A stretch of 64,000 nt of DNA, from NCBI GenBank assembly GCA_964629015.1, contig CAZVMN010000005.1:62001-126000 (forward strand). Direction: 5' to 3'. The position numbers were made by a program, and so were the translations under genes. The DNA comes from Oceanococcus sp964629015 (GTDB taxonomy: Bacteria > Pseudomonadota > Gammaproteobacteria > Nevskiales > Oceanococcaceae). A model generated the notes under the pieces. That model worked only from the letters and a program-made list of their open reading frames with translations. It was not told the origin of the DNA and searched no databases. This document shows positions 46,936-57,070 of the stretch, one piece after another (position 1 is the stretch's first letter; every line of letters starts with the position of its first letter).

Positions 46936-46958
46936 CGCGTTTAATATAAATAAACGCG
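46936..46958. promoter_or_regulatory. inverted repeat, candidate TetR operator
   Basis: CGCGTTTA (46936-46943) and TAAACGCG (46951-46958) are exact inverted repeats separated by 7 AT-rich bases. It is in the 61-bp gap between the divergent amine oxidase and TetR genes, 20 bp from each start codon, where an operator controlling both would be expected. Confidence 0.7.
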
Positions 46959-46977
46959 TTCATAAAAATAGTACAGC

Positions 46978-47613
46978 ATGACCGATTCGCAAAACCAGAA
47001 CCCACGCGGACGCCCGCGACGCAGCCGTGCTCAAATCGAAAACAGTCGCCAGCAGATTCTGGATGCAGCGCGTGCGCTGTTTGCTGCAGAGGGCTATGAC
47101 GGCGTGTCGATGCGCAAGATCGCCACCCAGGCAGGCTGTTCGCCAGCCGCTTTGTACACCGTGTTTCCGAGCAAGCACGTTATGTTGCGGGTGATTTGGG
47201 AAGAGGTCTTTGATGCGCTCGGCAGCACGCTGGAGGCCATCGCTAAGAGCAGCTGTGCCGATACGCGCCTACAGGCTTTGTGCGAAGGCGTGGTCGACTT
47301 CTGGTTGGGTCGGCCTGATGACTACCGCGCGATTTTTCTCATCGAAGACCGCTTGCAGAACGCTCAGGATCGGTACTTTGTCGAAGAGTCCCCGGCTCTG
47401 AGTCGTTTGCAGGTTGTGAGGGCGGCTATTGTTGAGGCCCAAGCTCAGGGTGCGATCAAGATGGCGCCCGCCGATGACATCCTCAATGTGCTGCTATGCG
47501 GGACTCAAGGGATTGCGCACAACCTGATCACGATTCCCGAGTATCCCTGGGGCGATGCGCAAGCGCTCAAGAGTGCGACGCTCGGTGCACTCCTGCGCGG
47601 GCTTGCTGCTTGA
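46978..47613 (+). CDS. TetR-family transcriptional regulator
   Basis: A 211-residue TetR repressor. The helix-turn-helix is at about residues 30-60 (VSMRKIATQAGCSPAALYTVF, then PSKHVMLRVIWEE), preceded by a basic arm RGRPRRSRAQIE. The C-terminal domain resembles the WHG-type ligand domain. It probably controls itself and the divergent amine oxidase through the inverted repeat upstream. Confidence 0.9.
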   Translation: MTDSQNQNPRGRPRRSRAQIENSRQQILDAARALFAAEGYDGVSMRKIATQAGCSPAALYTVFPSKHVMLRVIWEEVFDALGSTLEAIAKSSCADTRLQALCEGVVDFWLGRPDDYRAIFLIEDRLQNAQDRYFVEESPALSRLQVVRAAIVEAQAQGAIKMAPADDILNVLLCGTQGIAHNLITIPEYPWGDAQALKSATLGALLRGLAA

Positions 47614-47712
47614 ATGAGCTGCTATGGTGCGCGGGCCGCTGCCAAGCCCGGTCATTGGAAAACAGTATGGGATGTAAACTGCAAGTCTGATTCTGTTTAG
47701 GCTCGGTTTCCA

Positions 47713-50700
47713 ATGATTCAACGCTCACTGGGTCTCGCTTGGCTTGTTCTCGTTGCGCCTCTCATTCTGTCTGCATGTGGGCCGTCAACAGACCCTGCTT
47801 CGCAAGCGTCGAACTCACGACACATTGACGCCGCTGCTTTGGATTTACGCAGTCGTGGCATCGCCGAGCTGGAGAACGAGGACAACGATGCGGCTGAGTC
47901 AACCTTTGCGACATTGGCCCAGCGTGTCATTGGTGACCCACTGCCATTCGCGAATCTGGCGATTGCACGTTTGCGTCAGCAAGATTTTGAGGGCGCGCAA
48001 GCGGCTGTCGATCAGGCGCTGGCGTTGACCCCCGAAGATGCTCGCGTTTTGGCGGTTCAGGCCGAAATCTTACGGTGGCAAAACGATTTCGATGGAGCTG
48101 TCGCGGTGTATCGAAAAGTTGCGCTTGCGCGGCCCGACGATGTACAGGCGCAGTTTGCCGCCTACGAAGTCGCCAGCGTTGTGAGAACCGAGCAGGGCGA
48201 GCAGTTTGCCAACACGCTTTTGCAGCGATTGGCTGAACTGCGGCCGGAGAATCTGGTGATCCAGGTGGATCAGCTGCTTGCCGCAACGCGTGACAAAGAT
48301 CGAGAGCGTGCGAGCCGGGCCGCATTGAGAATCCGTGAGCTGATGTGGCAGGCCCCCGAGACGGCGTTGGACGTGTCGCGGCATTTGCTCGGCGCGCTGA
48401 ATGACGCCGATATGCAAGCCGCTGAGCGCCGAGCGCGTCAGCTTGGCAATCTGCTCAAAACAACGGCCATGTTCAAACAAGGCCGGCGTGAACTTTCTCC
48501 CGGCATTCAAGGTATGCCCCTGCTTCGTTTTGCCGGGGAGCCACCAACACAGCAATTCGGCGACCCGATTGCGGTGGGGATGTACGGCAACGCGTTGGTC
48601 ACATCGGACACGGCGGTGCGTCAACTGGCGCTGGCTGATCTGGACGGTGACGGACGCGCGGAATTCGTGATTGTCGAAGATCGAGCACTGCGTGTTTTGA
48701 CAGCGACGGGTGATCCCGTGGATGCGGTCGCACTTCAGCGAAAGCCTTTGAGCTTGAGTGTGGTTGATCTCAACAATGACGGCACATTGGATATTTTGAT
48801 TGCCGATGTTGAGCACGGGCGGAGTTTCCATCTGGCGAGCGGTCGCTTGGTGAAATCAACCGCAGAGGATGAAGTCGAGTTCGCGCTCGCGGGGAGCACC
48901 CAGATGGTGCCCTTGGATTACGACATCGAAGGGGACCTGGATTTGGCTGTAGCGGCGCCTGCGGGTCTTGATTTGCTTCGGAACAATCTGCAAGGACCTC
49001 TGCAGTCTGTTGGCGGGCAAGCCTTTGCCGAGCCCATGAAAGACGTGAATGCTATCGCGGTCGGTGACTTGGATCGCGATGGTGATTTGGATCTGGTGGT
49101 GGCGAGCGCCGGAACATTGCTGTGGTTGGACAACCAACGGCAGGGTGAATTTCTCACACGTTCGCTGCGCCCACAGCCATTTGCGGTTGCGACACTGGCG
49201 GTGGGGGATTTGGATGGGGATGGATGGCCCGAGATTGTGGTCGGTGGTGCCGGTGTTTATGTTTTAAAGAACACGCGAAACGGCTTTGTTGAATGGGCGC
49301 GCCCGCTACCACCTGTGGATGGTGACATCGCAGGATTATCGTTGCTCGACATCAACAACGACGGCCGTTTGGATTTGCTTGTGCACGGTGAATCACTGTT
49401 GCAAATCTGGTCGCAGCAGCCCGATCACGCGTTCGTGGCCGTGGACATCCAGAATGCGCCACAAGGGGCATCAGCGGTGGCCTACGCTGATATGGATGAG
49501 GACGGGGATCTCGACGTCCTGGTCGCGCACGAGGTGACGCTGTACCAACTCGAGAACCAAGGTGGTAACCGCAATCACTGGCTGCGCGTGCAATTGCGCG
49601 GGCTGAATACGGGCAATAGCAAGAACAATGTTTTCGGTCTGGGTGCCACTCTGGAACTGCAACAAGGTGATGCCTATCAGTACCGCGAAGTCGATGCGCC
49701 GGTGATGCATCTGGGGTTGGGGCAGCACGAAAAGGCCGAAGTACTGCGGGTGGTGTGGACCAATGGTGTGCCTCAAAACCGCTTGGACGTAGGGACTAAC
49801 CAAAGCTTGGTGGAATCCCAGGTGCTTAAAGGCAGCTGCCCGTTCGTGTATGTCTGGGACGGTGAAGGTTTTCGCTTCGTTACTGATTTGCTGTGGGGAG
49901 CGCCCATAGGATTGCCCGTCGCGCCTGGCGCTTGGGCCTCATCCGATCCCGGTGAGATCATTCGCCTTGATGGCGCCATCATGCGCGACGGTGGATACGA
50001 TCTGCGAGTGACCGAAGAGCTGTGGGAAGCCGCTTTCTTTGATCAAGTGCGTTTGTGGGTGGTTGATCATCCCGCAGATGTTGAAGTTGCCAGCAACCTG
50101 CGCATCGTGCCGGGTGGTGAACCCGTTGCGGAAAAGGTTTTTGCGTCGACATCGGTGGTCGCCTTTGCTGAGGTTCGGGATCAACATGGGCGTGACCTGA
50201 GCGAACGTGTCGCGCGTCGCGACGAGGTTTACGCGGACGCGTGGCAAACCAGCCCCTATCAAGGTGTTGCTGCTCAGCCCTGGAGCATAACGCTGGACCT
50301 GGGTCAGGCGCCTGCGCAGCCGGTCCGTCTGATTATGGATGGCTGGATCTTTCCGGCAGACGCCAGCCTCAATCTGGCGGTTGCCCAGCGCAGTGATTTG
50401 CCTTATTCGCCACCGCGTTTGGAGGTTGAGGTTGATGGGCGTTGGCAAACCTTGATGGCCAATATGGGATTCCCCGCAGGCAAGACCAAAACCATGGTGG
50501 TCGATACTCCGGCTTTGCCCTCCGGGGCTCAGCGTCTGCGGATCGTGTCGAATCTGTGGCTGGGATGGGATCGTCTGGCCTGGACCGCCGCACCACGTGA
50601 TGCTCAGCTTGAGCATATCGCCAAGTTGACACCGAGCGCGGCGGAGCTCAGCTACCGTGGATTCTCTGCTTTGCGTCGCGCCGCGCCCAATGCGCCTCAC

Positions 50701-51138
50701 AGCTACGATTATTCCGAGGTCAGCCAGCGTTCACCGTGGCTACCCTTCGCTGGGCGCTATACCCGCTACGGTGATGTGCTGGAACTGTTGAATGCCCGCG
50801 ATGACCGCTCTGTCATTATGGGGCCGGGCGATGAAATCCAACTCCGTTTCGATGCCTCACAGCTACCCGAGCCGAGTCCAGGCATGCAGCGCACCTTGTT
50901 TTTGGAGAGTTTCGGCTGGGATAAGGATGCGGATCGCAACACTTATGCTGCGGCGCATGTCGATCCACTTCCTTTTGCCGCCATGAGTGGTTACCCATAT
51001 GGTCCCGACGAACACTTCCCTGACACGCCTTTGCACCGCGCATATCAACAGGAATGGTTGACCCGTGTTGTCCCTCAAGCCGAGCAGACAGCTCAATGGA
51101 GTGCAAACGCCAGTCCGCCCCCGACTAGGGCTGAGTGA
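47713..51138 (+). CDS. TPR / FG-GAP / UnbV lipoprotein
   Basis: A 1141-residue lipoprotein with signal peptide and lipobox ILSAC (Cys22). TPR-like helices (about 35-240, with LAIARLRQQDFEGAQAAVDQ) are followed by seven FG-GAP/VCBS calcium-type repeats of form DxDxDG (DLDGDGRAEFVIV, DLNNDGTLDILIA, DLDRDGDLDLVVA, DINNDGRLDLLVHG and others, about 310-615). An ASPIC/UnbV segment follows (HWLRVQLRGLNTG, then MHLGLGQHEKAEVLRVVWTNG). The last 420 residues are unrecognised beta-rich sequence starting CPFVYVWDGEGFRFVTDLLWG. It is probably anchored in the outer membrane as a large interaction scaffold. The 3' end overlaps the convergent CRTAC1-like gene by 14 bp. Confidence 0.85.
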   Translation: MIQRSLGLAWLVLVAPLILSACGPSTDPASQASNSRHIDAAALDLRSRGIAELENEDNDAAESTFATLAQRVIGDPLPFANLAIARLRQQDFEGAQAAVDQALALTPEDARVLAVQAEILRWQNDFDGAVAVYRKVALARPDDVQAQFAAYEVASVVRTEQGEQFANTLLQRLAELRPENLVIQVDQLLAATRDKDRERASRAALRIRELMWQAPETALDVSRHLLGALNDADMQAAERRARQLGNLLKTTAMFKQGRRELSPGIQGMPLLRFAGEPPTQQFGDPIAVGMYGNALVTSDTAVRQLALADLDGDGRAEFVIVEDRALRVLTATGDPVDAVALQRKPLSLSVVDLNNDGTLDILIADVEHGRSFHLASGRLVKSTAEDEVEFALAGSTQMVPLDYDIEGDLDLAVAAPAGLDLLRNNLQGPLQSVGGQAFAEPMKDVNAIAVGDLDRDGDLDLVVASAGTLLWLDNQRQGEFLTRSLRPQPFAVATLAVGDLDGDGWPEIVVGGAGVYVLKNTRNGFVEWARPLPPVDGDIAGLSLLDINNDGRLDLLVHGESLLQIWSQQPDHAFVAVDIQNAPQGASAVAYADMDEDGDLDVLVAHEVTLYQLENQGGNRNHWLRVQLRGLNTGNSKNNVFGLGATLELQQGDAYQYREVDAPVMHLGLGQHEKAEVLRVVWTNGVPQNRLDVGTNQSLVESQVLKGSCPFVYVWDGEGFRFVTDLLWGAPIGLPVAPGAWASSDPGEIIRLDGAIMRDGGYDLRVTEELWEAAFFDQVRLWVVDHPADVEVASNLRIVPGGEPVAEKVFASTSVVAFAEVRDQHGRDLSERVARRDEVYADAWQTSPYQGVAAQPWSITLDLGQAPAQPVRLIMDGWIFPADASLNLAVAQRSDLPYSPPRLEVEVDGRWQTLMANMGFPAGKTKTMVVDTPALPSGAQRLRIVSNLWLGWDRLAWTAAPRDAQLEHIAKLTPSAAELSYRGFSALRRAAPNAPHSYDYSEVSQRSPWLPFAGRYTRYGDVLELLNARDDRSVIMGPGDEIQLRFDASQLPEPSPGMQRTLFLESFGWDKDADRNTYAAAHVDPLPFAAMSGYPYGPDEHFPDTPLHRAYQQEWLTRVVPQAEQTAQWSANASPPPTRAE

Positions 51139-52978
51139 TCTCGATTTCTCGGTTGAGCGTTGGAACATTGACATCCTGCCGAGAACCATCGGGCCAGATC
51201 ACAGTGAGCTTCTCTAGCTGATCAGCTTTGCCCAGACCGAGCGTGACCGTACGTTCGACCTGAGAGAGATAGCTTCGAGTGGGCATGACTTGGCGACGTT
51301 GTTCGCCATCGGCCGTGCGAGCGATGATCCAGGCGCCAATGGCGTCGCGGTTGCTTGAGGTGCCGGTCAGGCGCAGGCGTAACCAGTTGTGTCCGTTCTG
51401 CGCATCGTTACGCAGCAACAACGGTTTGTCGCCGGGCGTGGTGATCAATACGTCGAGGTCGCCGTCACCATCAATATCCGCGTAGCTCAGGGCGCGCCCG
51501 GCCACTTTTTTGCTCAGATCGCCGAGATTCTCAGCGGGCACTTCGTGATAGGCCAGTCGCGCGTCAGCACCGGCATTCCAGAACATTTGCGCCGATTGCT
51601 GATAATGCTGGCTGGACTGAACTTGATTGATGGTGTCTTCGAGGTGACCGTTGGCCTGCAGCAAATCAAGACGGCCATCGAGGTCGTAATCGAGGAATAC
51701 CAGACCAAATGATAGATGTTGGCGGCTGGGTGCTCCCACGCCTTCGCTGATCGCCTCGTCGCTGAATTGCAGTTCGTTGGCACGCGTCACGTACAGTGAG
51801 GACATTTCATTGGCAAAATTTCCGATCGCGATGCCGATGTGATCATCGTCACGAAAATGAGCGGCATCCAGGCCCATGGCGCCGGTCGCTCGACCATGTG
51901 AATCAAAACCGAAACCGCTGGACATGCCGACATCGTCAAAGCGGCCATCTCCAGCGTTGTGAAACAGGAAGTTTTGTACGGTGTCATTAGCGACGGCGAT
52001 GTCGATGTGACCATCCTGATCAAGATCGACAAACGACACCGCCAAGGCTTTACCCATCGCCGCCCCGGTCGCCGGGTTGTTGACCTGAATTCCGGCCTGT
52101 TCGGAGACATCGCTGAAGCGACCGTCGCCGTTATTCCGATATAGGTAGGAATGGGTGCCAGCGTAGTTGGTCGGTGGGCCGTAGGCGCGGTCACGTCCAT
52201 TCATAGTGAAATTCAGCGCTTGATCGATCTGTGCCGACCAGACCACGTAATTGCAAACGAACAGATCGAGATCGCCGTCGTTGTCATAGTCGAAGAAACC
52301 CGCGCTGGTGCTCCACATGCTGTCGCCGCCCGCGACGCCGGCGTCCTTGGTGATGTCGCGGTACACGCCGCCATCGTTGCGCAGCAGTAGATTGTGCCCG
52401 AGCGCGGCGATGAACAGATCGGTGTCACCATCGTTATCGAAGTCAGCCACTGCAACGCCAGTGCCGTACGCGCTGATAGCCAAACCGGCAGCCTGGGTGT
52501 GATCGGTGAATTGGCCGCTCCCATCGTTCAGATAGAAGGCCAAAGTCGGTTTTGCGGCTTGTTCGCTTGGTGACCATGGCTGCGCGTTGATCAGCAGCAG
52601 ATCCTGGTCACCATCGTTGTCGTAATCAAAAAACGCGGCACCGCTGCCCATGGTTTCTGGCAGCAGTTTGTCGCCGGTCGCGCCATTCACGTGGACGAAA
52701 TTCAGACCGGCGGCTTCGGTGATGTCGGTGTAACGCACCGCCGGAAACTGAACCTCGGTTTCATTGCGCTCATGGACATTGCCCAAGGTTTTGTCGATGA
52801 CCACATTGGGCGGGGTTGTTTCGTGTGTCGATAGAAAAACCACTGCCACCAAGGCCGCAATCACTGCCATGGCCGCCAGCGAGCCATAAAAGGCACGCCC
52901 GATGATCGCGTCGTCCTCGGGGACCAGGTCGGCGTCGTTGGTGGCATCGGGTTGCGGTTCGCTTACGTTACGGCTCAT
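51125..52978 (-). CDS. CRTAC1-like FG-GAP/UnbV protein, membrane anchored
   Basis: A 617-residue protein with a short cytoplasmic N-terminus, one membrane helix (about residues 30-50, FYGSLAAMAVIAALVAVVFL) and a large periplasmic part. Six or more FG-GAP calcium-type repeats are visible (DYDNDGDQDLLLI, DFDNDGDTDLFIAA, DYDNDGDLDLFVC, DLDQDGHIDIAVA, DYDLDGRLDLLQA, DIDGDGDLDVLIT), then a C-terminal ASPIC/UnbV domain (NWLRLRLTGTSSNRDAIGA; VTLGLGKADQLEKLTVIWPDG). The fold is an integrin-like seven-bladed propeller. Its start overlaps the cytochrome gene by 11 bp, so the two are probably made together and may interact. Confidence 0.88.
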   Translation of the reverse strand: MSRNVSEPQPDATNDADLVPEDDAIIGRAFYGSLAAMAVIAALVAVVFLSTHETTPPNVVIDKTLGNVHERNETEVQFPAVRYTDITEAAGLNFVHVNGATGDKLLPETMGSGAAFFDYDNDGDQDLLLINAQPWSPSEQAAKPTLAFYLNDGSGQFTDHTQAAGLAISAYGTGVAVADFDNDGDTDLFIAALGHNLLLRNDGGVYRDITKDAGVAGGDSMWSTSAGFFDYDNDGDLDLFVCNYVVWSAQIDQALNFTMNGRDRAYGPPTNYAGTHSYLYRNNGDGRFSDVSEQAGIQVNNPATGAAMGKALAVSFVDLDQDGHIDIAVANDTVQNFLFHNAGDGRFDDVGMSSGFGFDSHGRATGAMGLDAAHFRDDDHIGIAIGNFANEMSSLYVTRANELQFSDEAISEGVGAPSRQHLSFGLVFLDYDLDGRLDLLQANGHLEDTINQVQSSQHYQQSAQMFWNAGADARLAYHEVPAENLGDLSKKVAGRALSYADIDGDGDLDVLITTPGDKPLLLRNDAQNGHNWLRLRLTGTSSNRDAIGAWIIARTADGEQRRQVMPTRSYLSQVERTVTLGLGKADQLEKLTVIWPDGSRQDVNVPTLNREIEITQP

Positions 52979-55778
52979 AGGTGTTGTGCACCAAGTCTTC
53001 GGATGGGAGCGTCGAGCGTGGCGGGGTGAGGTCGTAGATCACCACGGCTTCAGCCGCTTTGTTAGCTGCGGGATACCGCTGACGAGCCTGTGTGATGGCG
53101 TATTCGCGCGCATTGTCATCCGGCTTGTATAGGGCATGCAGCTTGGCGTGATGTGCGGCTTTCTCCGCATCGCCCAGATCGCGATAGACCAAACTTAAAG
53201 TCCAGTGTGCGGCGAGGTTCTCCGGATCGATCGCCAAGGCGCGTTGAGCGTAATCGTGAGATTGATTCAGCCAGGCCTCGCGAGCGCCCTGATGCGATTC
53301 ACCGCGTTCTTGGCGTGAGCGCTCATACAGCGTTTGCGCCAGCTCGTTGAGCAAGCGGTAATCGCGCGAGAAGTCGAATTTGCGCCCCACCGCCTGCTCG
53401 AAGCCACCATCGATGATCTGCTGGAAATCGTGAATGGCTTCATCCAGTCGTGCATTCTGCTTATTCACCAAGCCACTGAACCACAGCACTGACCAGGGTG
53501 GGGCGGGTGGATCAAAACGCGCGGCGGCTTTGAGTGCGCGCGGCGCTTCGGTGCCAATGCGGCCTTCGCGCAGATAAACCCGGGCAAGGTTGAGTGGCCC
53601 ATCAGGGCGTCCCAGCGCTTCCACTGCTTTGAACGCTTCCTCGGCCTGGCGCAGTTGACCCGCGCCTCTCTTGCGCAGCAATCCAATACCGTAATCGTTC
53701 CAGCGCTGCCATTCGGGAATGCTGGATTCCGGGTTGGCGACGTCGACGTTCGAGCCTTCGAGCGGGAATGTGATGCTGTCTTGCGCCATCGTCATAATGT
53801 GCAGGTCGTTGACGTAATCCTCGCCGTAGATCTGCTTCATGTAATTGGTGTCGAATTTGCGGTATTGCAATTTGATGTCGACGCGGATTGGTCCTTGCGC
53901 GTCTTCTGGCACCGTCAAGCGGTAGTGAATGGTGTCACCTGCCCCAGGGGGAATCTGATTGTTGTAGAGCGGAACGAAGATGTCTTCGGCGTTGCGCCGA
54001 TCGATGCGATAGCCGTTGCGATCAAGCACGAAGGCGTTGACGAAGTGGGCCCAGGGATCAACCTCACCTTGCTCATCGCGTGACCCACTGGTGCCGATGA
54101 CGCGCCCGCCACTGCTCACCGTCACGTCCAGCCAGACTTCGTTGGAGTCGACCGTGCCCTGTGTAAACAAATGGCCCATTTTGACCGTGCGGATCACCGT
54201 CTCCAGAAGGTAGGTTTCGCCGCGACGCAGGGTGGGGAGCTGAGGCCGCAAAGGCGCGATCAAATCGCCATCGATGCGCCCGCCGGGTTTGATGCCGAAA
54301 ATGTCCAGGCGCATCACGCCTTCATTGAAGGCCTCGTGCGCGGCGATAACTTCATCGGCATTCTCCATGCCGACCAGTTCGGGGATCGCCGTGTTGGCAC
54401 TTGGGAACATGTGCGAATGTACTTTGAGCTCGCCGGAATCATCGAGCACCTGCGCGCCGAAGTCGTCGGAGCTCTGTAAGGGCATATGGCAACCGTTGCA
54501 GTTTTCCTGTGCGACGGGCGGGTAGTAGAAGCTGGTGATGCCAAAGCCGGAGACGCCGCTCAGCAAAAATGCGTCGTAGTGATTCTGCCCACGGAGCCAC
54601 TTGTAATCGTTCAGTTCAGCAGGCAAGTGAACCTTGTGGCAGGTGCCGCAAAACTCAGTGGTCTCGTGCAAGGGCTTAAGAAAGGTCTTTTTGTGGAAGG
54701 CTGGCTTGGCTTTGATGAGCTGGCGATTGACCCACTGCAGCGCCTCCACGTCGCTGTCGATGAAAGGGTAGTGCACAGGGGCGTCAATGGTGTAGTCGGC
54801 ATTGCCGCGTTGCGAGTTGATATGGCTGATGCTGTGGCAAACGGAGCAGGTGATGCCGGCTTGCGCTGTGGGGTCGTTCACATCGTCGTAGTCGGGGTCG
54901 TTGAACTGCCCGCTGAAAAATGGAACCGGGTCATGACAGCCAGCACAGAATCGGGCGCGGTTGACGTTGCCGTCGCGTTCCATCGAGAACTCGCGGGTAT
55001 TTCGAACGCTGAACAGATACGGCGGATTGTTGAACGAGCTGAAGCGATGAACGCTGGAACTCCAGCTGGCATGGATATCGGCATGACATTCCTGGCAGTA
55101 CTGATCGTTCATCATGCTGGAGGCTTTGATGAAATCGCCGTTCAGCGTGCGCGCCAGCGAGGGAAAGAAATATTGTTCGCCGTGTGGGTTGCCTTCGACA
55201 TTCCACTGGCGTGGATCTTGGGTCTGGATCACCAGCATCACCCCGGCGAAAAGGCCGGCGGCACCAAGCCAGCCCAGGCCTACCCGCCACTGAATGCGTT
55301 TGCCGGCAAGCCGATGAAGAATGAACAGCCATGCGGCGATTAGTGGTGTCGCGATGTGCAGCACATAGGCGATGCCGCGCACGGCGGGGTCCTTGACCAC
55401 AATCACGCCTTCCAAGCGTGTTAACACGATACCTGTGGCAAGCAGCACGAGTGAGGTGACAAACAAGGCATAGCCCACCTTGACCGCGCGGCGATTGGGC
55501 CGGTCATGGGCATTTTTGATATGGATCACGCCGTAAATGATCACCGGTAGGATGATCAATGCCCCCAGGCCCAAGTGCAGCATGAACATGAACAGGTAAA
55601 ACCAGTCCTGATAAACCTCGCCGCTGAGACGTTCCAGCGCGGATATGCTGATCAGGTAGAGCGAATTGGCGCTGAGCAGAGCAAACAGTCCGAACACAAC
55701 AAACAGCAACTTGCGCAAGCGTGGTCCGACCGCGGGTACATAAACCTTGCGACGCACGCGCTTGGCTGCCTGACTCAT
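52968..55778 (-). CDS. membrane-anchored pentaheme cytochrome c with TPR tail
   Basis: From ATG 55778 (AGGGGA ribosome-binding site) 936 residues. Five hydrophobic helices fill about residues 14-190. Five CxxCH heme motifs follow: CQECH at 228, CAGCH at 278, CSVCH at 311, CGTCH at 377 and CNGCH at 427, with extra His residues as possible distal ligands (for example HAD, HKVH). A beta-rich domain (about 460-690) precedes TPR-like repeats (about 700-900, AQRALAIDPENLAAHWTLSL). The heme region resembles cytochrome c554/NrfB-type domains. It would carry electrons at the periplasmic face, but the donor and acceptor are unknown. Confidence 0.88.
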   Translation of the reverse strand: MSQAAKRVRRKVYVPAVGPRLRKLLFVVFGLFALLSANSLYLISISALERLSGEVYQDWFYLFMFMLHLGLGALIILPVIIYGVIHIKNAHDRPNRRAVKVGYALFVTSLVLLATGIVLTRLEGVIVVKDPAVRGIAYVLHIATPLIAAWLFILHRLAGKRIQWRVGLGWLGAAGLFAGVMLVIQTQDPRQWNVEGNPHGEQYFFPSLARTLNGDFIKASSMMNDQYCQECHADIHASWSSSVHRFSSFNNPPYLFSVRNTREFSMERDGNVNRARFCAGCHDPVPFFSGQFNDPDYDDVNDPTAQAGITCSVCHSISHINSQRGNADYTIDAPVHYPFIDSDVEALQWVNRQLIKAKPAFHKKTFLKPLHETTEFCGTCHKVHLPAELNDYKWLRGQNHYDAFLLSGVSGFGITSFYYPPVAQENCNGCHMPLQSSDDFGAQVLDDSGELKVHSHMFPSANTAIPELVGMENADEVIAAHEAFNEGVMRLDIFGIKPGGRIDGDLIAPLRPQLPTLRRGETYLLETVIRTVKMGHLFTQGTVDSNEVWLDVTVSSGGRVIGTSGSRDEQGEVDPWAHFVNAFVLDRNGYRIDRRNAEDIFVPLYNNQIPPGAGDTIHYRLTVPEDAQGPIRVDIKLQYRKFDTNYMKQIYGEDYVNDLHIMTMAQDSITFPLEGSNVDVANPESSIPEWQRWNDYGIGLLRKRGAGQLRQAEEAFKAVEALGRPDGPLNLARVYLREGRIGTEAPRALKAAARFDPPAPPWSVLWFSGLVNKQNARLDEAIHDFQQIIDGGFEQAVGRKFDFSRDYRLLNELAQTLYERSRQERGESHQGAREAWLNQSHDYAQRALAIDPENLAAHWTLSLVYRDLGDAEKAAHHAKLHALYKPDDNAREYAITQARQRYPAANKAAEAVVIYDLTPPRSTLPSEDLVHNTYEP

Positions 55779-55906
55779 TGTGTTCCCCTGAGCATCCCCC
55801 GAACTTGATCGGGTTGGGCCTATGATGGCCATTTATGATTTGATGAAAGCCGTGGCTGCCCGCGATGACCGCATGCAGCAACCGCTCGCCATTATAGGGT
55901 AGTGAT

Positions 55907-57034
55907 TTGGACCTGCGATTCTCCCAAGCAATGCCGTTTGCGGTCACGATTCCGCGGGGACATTACGCATGGAGTCGGTTTTTTCACCGCACTCGTGCGG
56001 TGTGGGCACGCTTGGGGAATTGGGAAACTCGCCTGGTTGCTGACGCACTGGAAGACGCTCGCGTGGAACGGCCGATCTACGTGTGTAGTCTGCCCCGAGC
56101 GGGTACGACGATATTGACGGAGTTGCTCAACAGTCATGAGCAAGTGACCAGCCACCGCTATGCCGACTATCCCAATTGTTGGACGCCTTACTGGCGCAAT
56201 ACGCTGGTCCAAATGCAGGGTCAACGCAGGGAGCGTGCGGTAGAGCGTGCACATGCCGATCGCATCGCGGTTACACGCCAGAGCCCTGAGGCCGTCGAAG
56301 AGGTGCTATGGCGGTATTTTTTCAAAGACGACGCGTGTTTGCGTATTCTTGATGAGCAGGTCAGCAACCCCGCGTTCGAACGCTTTTACGTAGATAACAT
56401 TCGTAAGCTCACGGTGGTTCGTGGTGCGCGGCGCTATCTGGCCAAAGGCAACTACAACTTCGCACGTATGCGTTATCTGCTGACGCTGTTCCCTCAAGCG
56501 CGCTTCGTGATTCCGTTGCGAGAGCCGTCCGCACATATTGCGTCGTTGATTAAACAGCATCGCTTGTTTTGCGAGGCGGCAAAGGGGGATTCCCGGATTC
56601 CGGATATGTTGTCAATGTCCGGTCATGATGAGTTTGGACCGGCGCGGCGAGTCATCGATTTTTCCAACCCAATCCTGACCCAGGCTGTTTGTGAGGCGTG
56701 GGACAATGATCAGGAGGTGCTGGGTTGGGCTTTGTATTGGCGAGCGGCGTATGAGCATTTGCTGACGCAGCTCGAAAATGATGTGCTCATCGCCGACGCG
56801 GTGTGCCTAGTGTCCTACAGCCAGTTGTGTGCGCAGCCGGAAGCGCAGATTGACCGGATCTTGAAGGCGTGTGCATTGCCTGAGCAGGGGCTGGGCGATC
56901 ATCGGGCTGCCTACGCCCAGCGTTTGTCGCAGCCGGCGTATTACAGCGCCCAGTTCAGCTCGTCTGAGTATGCTTTGATTGAGCAGCATTGTGACGCGAT
57001 CTACACCCGCCTCGGTGCTTACAGTCAGCGTTAA
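55907..57034 (+). CDS. sulfotransferase-family protein
   Basis: A 375-residue cytoplasmic-type protein with the PAPS 5'-phosphosulfate loop CSLPRAGTTILTELL near residues 60-74 and the 3'-phosphate motif FVIPLREPSAHIASLI near 200-215. Members move sulfate from PAPS to glycans, lipids or tyrosine; the acceptor here is unknown. The frame begins at TTG 55907, and ATG 55931 is equally possible. It is divergent from the cytochrome operon and 36 bp upstream of the small YIGPGAG gene. Confidence 0.85.
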   Translation: MDLRFSQAMPFAVTIPRGHYAWSRFFHRTRAVWARLGNWETRLVADALEDARVERPIYVCSLPRAGTTILTELLNSHEQVTSHRYADYPNCWTPYWRNTLVQMQGQRRERAVERAHADRIAVTRQSPEAVEEVLWRYFFKDDACLRILDEQVSNPAFERFYVDNIRKLTVVRGARRYLAKGNYNFARMRYLLTLFPQARFVIPLREPSAHIASLIKQHRLFCEAAKGDSRIPDMLSMSGHDEFGPARRVIDFSNPILTQAVCEAWDNDQEVLGWALYWRAAYEHLLTQLENDVLIADAVCLVSYSQLCAQPEAQIDRILKACALPEQGLGDHRAAYAQRLSQPAYYSAQFSSSEYALIEQHCDAIYTRLGAYSQR

Positions 57035-57070
57035 CAGGCTTTGCTAGACTGCGCCCAGTTCGGAGGTTGC

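Noticed and set aside
49052..49560. Repeated GAT/GAC-rich strings that look like a short repeat array
   Set aside because: They encode the DxDxDG FG-GAP repeats of the lipoprotein; spacing and sequence vary, so this is not a CRISPR or noncoding repeat.
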